In this document: positions 55,844-64,000 of the stretch, piece after piece
Layout: every line of letters begins with the position of its first letter
Position numbering within the stretch: position 1 is the stretch's first letter
Assembly: GCA_015501605.1 (NCBI GenBank)
Contig: JADNRZ010000006.1
Span: forward strand, 1,550,001-1,614,000
Direction of reading: 5' to 3'
DNA from: Panaeolus papilionaceus
Taxonomy: Eukaryota > Basidiomycota > Agaricomycetes > Agaricales
DNA: 64,000 nt
The notes under the pieces: model-generated
What the model saw: only the letters and a program-made list of their open reading frames with translations
What the model was told of the DNA's origin: nothing
Database searches by the model: none
Made by a program: the position numbers and the translations under genes

Positions 55844-58800
55844 TCATATCCAGATAGGGATGATCTCTGTATCATGGGATGCTGTCCTGGGCGAAATCCT
55901 CTTAGAATCACCTACTACCCTGTCTGGATGGTCAACAGCATTTGCGGAGGTTGGATAACGAGTGGGACTGGTAGTTGCCAGATGGTCGACCTGCAGATCG
56001 GACGTGGAAGTGCCTGCCATGTAGGCCAAGTCTAGATCTTCCACATCCACCCCAAGTTTGGGTCGTTTGGGTGTCTTAGCCGTCGGTTTGCGTGGCCTTC
56101 GGAGTGCAACATCATACACCATTTGAAGGCTCTCCGCGACATCTTTTGCGACAGTGATTGGGAACCGGGGGTTGCGTAAAACATCCTGCAGTAGCTCAAT
56201 CTGGTTTCGCAACTCTTCCAGGTCGCAGCGCTGATGGAGCAAAGAGTCCACACCAAAAACTCCCCGGAATTTTTTGAGAGCTTTGATATTGTTGCTATTA
56301 ATAAATGAAGTGAATATCATTGGGCACTCAGTTGGCGATGAAAACTATAGATGGCTTACTTGAGGAAAGTATATCGTTCTGATAATTCCTCCAACGCATC
56401 GTGCCTCAGTTTCGGGAGTTGCTCTTTGACCTTGACTTTTACCGCCAGGAGATGGTCATAGATGACATCGATGCATGCCACCAGTTGAGGTAGAGTAGCA
56501 AGATACACAAAGCGATAGCGGTTCATGCTCCTCATCCGATACATCTTGTTCCCGTCCAGGGAGCGAAGGCATTCTTCGAAACATGTATAGGTTCTGCCGT
56601 CCAAGCCCGATGACTCTCTGAGCTTCGTGCGCGCTCGGATACGGCGGTACGCTCGTTGAATGACACGGGCACTTAACACCTCCTGTTCTGAATGAGTTAC
56701 GTAGAAATCGTCAGGTATCTGCGTGATCGGTTCGTGATTCCTGTCTTCAGGAACTACGTCGGCTGACTCGACTCCTGCTGTACGACGTTCCTCAGGCATC
56801 TCGTGACTCTCGTCAATACCTTGAGCCTGCGAGATGTCGACCGATTGCGTATTGCGAGCCCCGAGGTTATCCAAAGCAACAGGATGACCAGAAAGTCCAA
56901 GAGAGGCCACAAGATCCTGTTCTGCGGTGTATACAACCCTCCGCACACCCAAAATGGGGGCCAGAGGCCCATCGATTTTGTGAGCGTCCTTGAGCATGAC
57001 CATCTCATCTAGGGACGATCCAATCAGTGACCGCCGAGTGACCAGAGAGAGCTCATAGTCATTGTTGGAATAGATGTACCTGTATTATCGAGGATGTCAT
57101 CAGTGAGCCAATTGTCAGCTGATTAAACAAAATTGTTGATACCGGGAATAGAGACGAGGAAAGCCCCGATGTTGACTGGACCGCAACGACTGGAAGATTT
57201 GAAGAATCTCTGCTCTGAACCACTTCACTGCGATGTTATGGCCCACTGGGGTAACGAGTCACGATGATGGGGTTAATTTTGACGCGAACGGCACACATCT
57301 ATAAAGTTTGAGACTTACGCAACCCAAGCACGCGACATCTACGAAGGTTCTGTGTCAGTAATGTTACTATGGCTGTAGCATGTCCAGATTCTTACATCCT
57401 AGCCAGGTAAATTTTCCGATCCTCAGAGGGAATACCAGTATACGTGGGTCCGTGCAGTAAGTGATCTGCAGGGGTGTTAGAACTTAGTGATTCCGCTAAA
57501 CTTGATGATAATTAGCGAGTCAATCGCAATTGTACCACTCACCTGAACGTTTGCCACCAAAGTATAGTCGAAAGACCAGCGATTTTAGGGGTTTTAACAG
57601 GAGATCATAACAATCCATATGTTTGTCCACTGCGTCTTGACGGTCGAAATTGCTCATGATCCGCTTGAGCCAACTTCGAGGGAGCATAATGTTGTGAAAT
57701 CCTTGATTGTATGTGAAGGTGTTGTAAACAACAAGAAGGCCACAAATCTTTTCGATAAATGTGCAAAACACGTTGATGTCAACATATAGCCCTTTAGAAA
57801 CAACGTGCCTAGATACCATCTGTAAGCTAAATACAATATTATTCAGTTTTGGAATATCAGGAGCCACGCACCGTATGAACAGAGCACCCATTTCCAGGCT
57901 GAAATTCCCTTTGCCTTGAAATGCTAGTAAAAGTTCTTGGAGACTGTTTTGTCTTGTCGGTCCCCTCATGAAGATCGGGTGGAGCACATCCTTCTGTACA
58001 AATCTTGCACGATAGATATAGACCGAAGCCTCTTTTCTATCAAATATGAAGGCCAGGTCCGATGAAAGCATAGCCATTGTCAAGAAACTTTCTTGAGGGT
58101 TGATATCCAGCTTGAAGGTGATCTCCCTGATCCAATTTCTTACAGTCAAGAATTGCCTAGCCATCTTTTGCGAGAATTCCGCAGTGATGCAGGAGAGAGA
58201 ACCCATGGCATGATGAGGAGGGTTTAGGGCTTCATGAAACTTTTTCAGCCAAAATCTAGACACTAAGTTAGCCCAACGTCCAAATGACAAGTGTGAGGAA
58301 TGTGCACATACAGCTGTTCTCGTGTGACTTCTGTGGGCTCTGCTAGTCGTCGGACAGCAGTATATATAAAGATCTGAAGAAGGTGAATGCGTAGCCAGTC
58401 GCGAAACCACATTTCGTTTGTGGTTATGTGTGGTCGAAGACACCCGCTAACAGTACATTCGCCCAGTGCAACATGGCGAATACAAGGATCAAATACGGGA
58501 GCCCTCCGACAGCTCATGTTTTCTTCAACTACCTTTTGCTGCAAACGCTGCTGCAGACACCGACGAAAGACCACAACGATATCGGCCCTTTTCATCGTGG
58601 CAGAACGTGCATAATCTGCTTGACTGGATTGAAACGCGGCAATTACCGTGTTGGGCCGGAACGAGAAAGTGTCATGATTGTGCTGTACAACTCCAAACAT
58701 CTTCTGGTTGTTCTCGCGGCATGGATCGGCAAAGAACGCAGCATCGTGAAGCAGTTCGACATAACGGCTGAAGTATGTTAGGGTTCGGGCAACCTCAGTG

Positions 58801-61800
58801 ATGTCGGTCAACTTGTCGATCTCTGGGGAAGAGGCAAAGATGTAATCCAGGATAAGGAGTGCTGCTCGTAGGTTGTTACGAGCGACCAATCCGTTGACCA
58901 TGTTTAAAAGACTGCCATTATCGTGATTGTGCAGCGATCTGTACAACATTATCTGCAAAAACGTGAGACCTCTATGACTGATGGATTGAATGCCAAAAAG
59001 GAATTGCATACCTCTTCGCGGTATTTTTCATCGGACACCCATACCTCGTGGGGAATGTCATCGGCCAAGGCAAGGAGGCTAGACACCCTGGAGTCGCCAG
59101 ATGGGTCAGATCCGAGGGTGATATACGTCTTCAGGCCTTGAAGTATTGCACTAACAGCAACAATCAAAGATTTTCTTCCACCCTCCTTGTCGCTGATGAG
59201 CAGAGAAGCGGCTTCATGGAAGCGTTCATCAGCGAGATGGACTTCTGCTGCCTTGGTTATCCTTCCATGGTGGAGGTAGAGATCGACCTGTGCAAGGTCT
59301 AGGTTACGATCCTCCAGGTATTCAATCTCATCTTCGGGACTGTCGAATAGTTCATGCACTTTGCTGTGATGGTATTCACGTTAGTAATGTGAACACTGGA
59401 TGTCAGACTCAAAGTTCCGCATTGACATACCCGTAATCTTTGGACGAGACAAAGTACAGACGTGCGACGTCCTTGAGATTTTCAAGAACCGTGGGCTCGA
59501 TTTCGTCGCCGTGCGTCGTCATGATGTCCTTAACTTCGTCGAATAGGCCTTGCTTACGCAGCAGAATAGCCGCGCGAGTAAAGTTACCAGCAAGAAGGTA
59601 GTACTCCACACCTTTGGGCAAGACCCCAGCCTCTTCGTAACATTCGGCAACGATGTCGTGATATTTCTTCCTTCCAGCTTCGCCATCAGCCTCATCGGCG
59701 CATCGGATAAAGGCCTCAGCAGCCTTGGTGAATTTCTCCGAGCGTAGGTTTAGTTTGTTGCGACTGACTTGGACAGGTGTCCGCTGAGCCCCTTCCCGTT
59801 CATAATAAGCTGAGGCCACAGCTGCGTTCCGATAACTTTGACCACGAAGGTATGCATCGCGGGAGAGCGCATATTTTTCTTGATCGAAAAGCTCTTTCGC
59901 TCTTTTGATCCAGTCTTCTTTGCTTGACTGGACAGCGAAGTTTTTGAAGGCTTCCTGAAAGCTTGCGGGTGTTATATAGCCCAACTTGTCCCACAAGATC
60001 TGAGGTACGCGGTTAAAGTACATTGGCGGTGACAATAATGTGAGGTTCATACCTTCATTGGTTCACTCTTTTCAGAACAGTCCACCATGCGCAAGTTATT
60101 TCTTGCCCTTGTAATGGCGACATAAAGCGATTTGAGCTAGGTTTTGAGACCATATGGTAAATGTAAAGTTGCGGAGGCTAATTAATTACTTACCTCCAGG
60201 CAGATCCCGGAGTGCTTGAGCAGATCAAACTTGGGCGCGTATGGTGATCCAGGGGCTATATTCAACACAACAGACCATTGCTCGCGCGTCAGGTTGGAAT
60301 CCTCGAAGAAGTTGAGCAATATAACATCATTAAACTCGAGGCCTTTGCTGTCATACAAGGTCCTAGAACGGTGTTAAGGTAAACTAAAAAGGGGGCATAT
60401 GTAAGACTTACACGACAAGGCCAATGTCCCCAGTTTTTTCTAGGAATCGCTCCCTGGCAGCGTCATCACGAACGAGGATGCCTAATGAGCCACATTTGGC
60501 TGCATGAGAGAGGGTATGTGGGAGTGTTGGAATGTACTTACATTGATGTGCACCAAGCTCAATTCGTTCACCACTGAAAGTTATTCATTGTTGCCAGTCA
60601 GACGAAGTTAAAAATCTCGTATGGCTACTTACTTCATGTCGGAAGTCGACAAAATCCCCTAGATTTGCAGCCATGTCAGAAGCTGACATATATAAATATG
60701 GAAACGACCCACCCCTTCCTTGAATTGCTCAGAATCAAAATCTGAGCAAAACATTGGCTTAGCGCCTTCCACTACGCCTCTTTCACGCTTTAACATATCA
60801 ATTGTAGACGGGAAATATTTCTTGATCAGCTCAACGACGATGTGAGCGCAATCAACAATGCCAGCATGAGATCTGAAATTGGTAGCCAGCTGGAAGACAT
60901 GTGGTGGGACGGGTGATATCTGCTTCACAACGGTGCCCTTCGCTTCTTGCTTGAGCCTTTGTTTCTGATACAAACAAGGAGAGCATAAGCGAATATTTGG
61001 TGCTGAGGCTCACAAAATTACCTCAATACGGTACATAAAGGCTTTGAGGTCTTCAAAGCGGAATGCACTGCCCGCCGAGATGGTCTGAGCTGTGTCACCT
61101 GCCCAGAAGAGGCCATCAGGGTTTCGACAAAGGAGGCGTAGGACTATATACCAATTAGATTGATGACGACGGTCAGTGGATACGGACTCACCTAATGCAT
61201 CGATGAGTAGGTTGTCCTGCGTCTCGTCAACATATCTAGGAAGACAATTTCAGCATAGTATCATTAAATGCCAACGAAGCAGAACCCACAGATGGTCGAT
61301 TTTCCTGATAGTCAAAGCCCCGTGTTTCAGCGCAGCTATGATTGTTCGCGACCTGCATTATCGTAGCTGAGTTGTGCTATCAATGTATATTCACATACGA
61401 TGAATTTACCTATCTGAAATGTCGTAATCATCGTTCTGGTGTTTGAGTTTCAGATAAAGGGAAAAAATGTCGTAGATTGAACCCCGTTGCTGTTGAGTAA
61501 AGTTTGACGATGCAGCTCGTGACGACTCGAGGTACTGTTCTTTCGACAGGCGGCCCTGCTCTGATCCTAGCGTTTTCTCTGATCCAGAAATGACTCCTGA
61601 GTCCGATCATAAGTACAAGTCTTCAAACCACACGCATATTCACAGACCTATGATCTCGTTGAAAACGAGGGCTGGATCTTGGTCAAAGTCAGCTCAGGTA
61701 GCCTTGGAGAAGAGTCTCGCACTGCTTACTCGTTGTATTTGTTAGTCTTTTAGAGAACGTGGGCCAGTATTCGCCCAAAAAACGGTGGAAAGAAATCGAC

Positions 61801-64000
61801 TTTCCCTTGAACTCGGCAAGAGGTCGGAAGCGAGTGCCTAATGTTAAGGAGGGTTTACTATTCCAGTCGATGTCGCCTTCGAGAAGGTAATAGAGCTGAT
61901 AGAGTAAATGGTCAACACAGAAACATCGAGGATTAATGATAATGCAGTAAATATTAGACACACATCTTCAAGAGGAATAAAAAGAGGGAAGTCTTCATCT
62001 GTTAAACCTTTGAACGTCGCCCTCGACTCCTTCCAAGCCGAAAAACCGTTCTGATTGATCAAGTCGCTGGACTCTGATTGAGCGAAACGGGCGCGAAATT
62101 CATTCATCTTGCCAGCCGCCATGTAAGTTGAAAAATGTTCTTCGACCTTCCTTGCCAGAACAGAGGAACGAGTCACGAAGACCTGCCGAGGACGCTGCGT
62201 ATTTGCAGTGTGCAAATGATAGGCCCTTTGGACCCATAACATCTTATGAAGCATAGTCGTCGTTTTTCTATACGCAGTTTGATATTCGAATTCCAGAAGC
62301 AAATAACAAAATTTCAGGAGACGCACCCTGTTCCACTACGACCCAAGACATAGCATGATTTCGGATGTTCGGCAATTTTCTGCTCGTATTTCCTGAAGAG
62401 GACCATTGATATCATCTTTCCAGTAGAAAGAGTGCGATGAAACGTACGAGAGCTGGAAGGGGAAGGCACCCTCGCGATCTGCCTCAATGCTTTCAAGGAC
62501 GTCCTATGAACAATTTTAACACAATTGTCTATGTCACCGTATTGAGGCTTTCCTCACCTTCGATAAAGCAACATACTTCTCCAACCTTTGAGAATTGTCA
62601 GGCACAACAAAACACGAAAAAAATGAAGGTATTACGTGATAATGGAGTGGAGCTAGAGCCATGTTAGAACGTCCAAGTAAACAAATGGCTACGAATATCA
62701 TACCTCGTTGTTATCATGCTGCACCAAATCCGCGATAAGCATATCCGCTTCTCTGTCTTCGTCTTGCTCCTCCTCGCGAGCTGGAAACGAAGCAGGGATG
62801 TAGGCATCTCCAATATCACCAACTCGGCGCTGTCGCTTGAGACACCTATTGCGAAATTTAGGGATGATGATGACGACGATGAAATGGGATAAAAAGGACA
62901 TACCTCATTCTATACTCTTTGCCTTGAGACTGGAGGTATCCAGCGACCGAGTCCCATAGACGATGATCCATTTTTGCATGTGTGCAAAAGTCAAACACCT
63001 TCAGAGCTAGTCAAATTATCGAGGTATAAGCATGAAATTAAGCACAAACAGCTGATCCACTTGCCCTGTGTTTCGCGCTGTGCACACATGTTCCTTGTAA
63101 AATAGTTGTAGGAATGAGAAGACAATTAAAAATACCTGGTTATCAGTCGGAGACGTGATACAATCGACAATATACTGAATACTCGTAAGAGGAAAATAAT
63201 GCGACGAAGATATTTTAAACTCACAATCAAGCGCAAGTCACCCGTCATCTTCGCCTCATAGACTGGAATTTCGGTCTTGGGTCCATTGAGCCTTTTGTGA
63301 TTGTCGTGAGAGAAGTGCCCATTGGATAAATCACTATCATAACCATTCAGAATTCAATACTTGTATATGTAAGTGGATCCAACATACACAATCTTTCTTC
63401 TTACGATCTCGTAGATCGTCGAATTGGTTTTATGCAAGTCTCGAAGTGCACGATCAGCTTTAGTGGAAAGCAAGATATTCCATTCTCCAAAGTCATCTGG
63501 CGTGTCATAGTAGTGGGAACTAAGCGATAAACGTGTTGTTAGCCCTGCGAATCAGACTTTCAAACCATCAAACGTACAGTTTCAAGTGAAGAAGAGGAGC
63601 TGGTGCGGTCTCGTTGATAGGTGCCATCGGAGAAGATTCCAGAGTTTGACGGCTGGGGTCAGGATGTGTGACAACTTGGAGAGGTAGTGGTGCTTCCATG
63701 GTTATGCAGGACTCTCTAATGAACTTAGATATGTCGGGGGAACGAATTCCGCTCAGGTACGTCTTTGTAACGGCCCGATGAAGATTTAGATGAGTCTAGG
63801 AGTTCAGTCCAACACACATACCTCATAACAATCACGAAGTCTGCTCAGGATGCTCGCTGCAACTTCCATCGCCTCTACTTTGGTATGTGGGATGGTAACA
63901 TTTGCTTTAAGAAGCACATCTTCATGTTGTAAATTCGAGGCTTGTTTCTTGAGCTGTTTCTGGTATCTTTGACTGTTCGCCTTGGTCTTCGTAGATAACT
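55844..64000 (-). CDS. TRANK1-like UvrD-family helicase with TPR-like repeats (5' end outside window)
   Basis: This is a many-exon gene on the minus strand, entering from beyond 64000 and ending at 55844. Exon borders were followed but not all fixed. Order of features: an N-terminal region (TYLSGIRSPDISKFI; SHYYDTPDDFGEWNILLSTK; IPVYEAKMTGDLRLI); then Walker A GRSGTGKTTTM split by an intron at about 62325-62272; YVDETQDN (Walker B) near 61200-61236; PHVFQLATNFRSHAGIVDCA near 60860-60920; LYDSKGLEFNDVILLNFF near 60310-60365; LKSLYVAITRARNNL near 60090-60135. Helical repeats follow (FTKAAEAFIRCADEA, YLLAGNFTRAAILLRKQGL), then an IQ-like motif VIQRAYRRIRARTKLRE near 56620-56670 and a disordered tail. 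It is probably an ATP-dependent superfamily 1 helicase-like enzyme; the biological role is unknown. Confidence 0.82.

Noticed and set aside
1..64000. tRNA, rRNA, CRISPR or bacterial-type features
   Set aside because: No B-box/A-box pairs, rRNA-like blocks or regularly spaced repeats were found by eye; the gene structure is plainly eukaryotic.

Overview
The window is nuclear DNA of a filamentous basidiomycete, almost certainly an Agaricomycete. The evidence is short (about 50-70 nt) GT-AG introns in nearly every gene, two FunK1-type fungal kinases, Agaricomycete-style F-box proteins, an AA9 (lytic polysaccharide monooxygenase) relic, a TRANK1/UvrD-like helicase and a Hac1/Cib1/Hxl1-type bZIP gene. 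I cannot name the species. No rRNA, tRNA or CRISPR was recognised. Exon coordinates below were worked out by hand from splice signals and reading-frame continuity.

Layout. 1-5.7 kb: two tandem FunK1 kinases on +, the first cut by the window start. 6.4-7.7 kb: a 3-hydroxyisobutyrate dehydrogenase-like enzyme (-). 8.4 kb: a small secreted protein. 9.8-11.4 kb: first member (A) of a three-gene single-pass membrane protein family. 11.7-17.7 kb: an F-box/LRR protein, a Ser-rich disordered protein and a J-domain protein. 17.8-20.3 kb: a decayed MIF4G fragment next to a five-exon Crinkler-like (CRN) gene. 21.2-25 kb: a divergent pair of repeat-like genes, one of which runs in frame into a 5'-truncated, frameshifted AA9 relic. 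25.1-27.1 kb: a BTB-MIF4G fusion. 27.4-31.9 kb: the other two membrane-protein genes (B and C), head to head. 32.1-34.9 kb and 51.0-54.9 kb: two arms of an inverted duplication, each with an intact F-box-like gene followed by a broken one. Between the arms lie three secreted low-complexity proteins, the bZIP gene with its apparent 56-nt Ire1-type intron, long ORF-poor DNA and two TA-flanked TIR elements. 55.8-64 kb: a large UvrD-helicase/TPR gene (-) running off the window end, with a relic of the same family beside it.

There is no operon-like logic. Four secreted-protein genes share one promoter plan (TATA box, then an intron in the 5' UTR just before the ATG) and three of them share a Gly/Ala-rich segment. 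The most checkable points are the bZIP intron with its 12-bp helix joining the two splice sites, the CRN gene, the BTB-MIF4G fusion with a second decayed MIF4G copy sharing its intron position, the membrane-protein trio and the reciprocally damaged inverted duplication.
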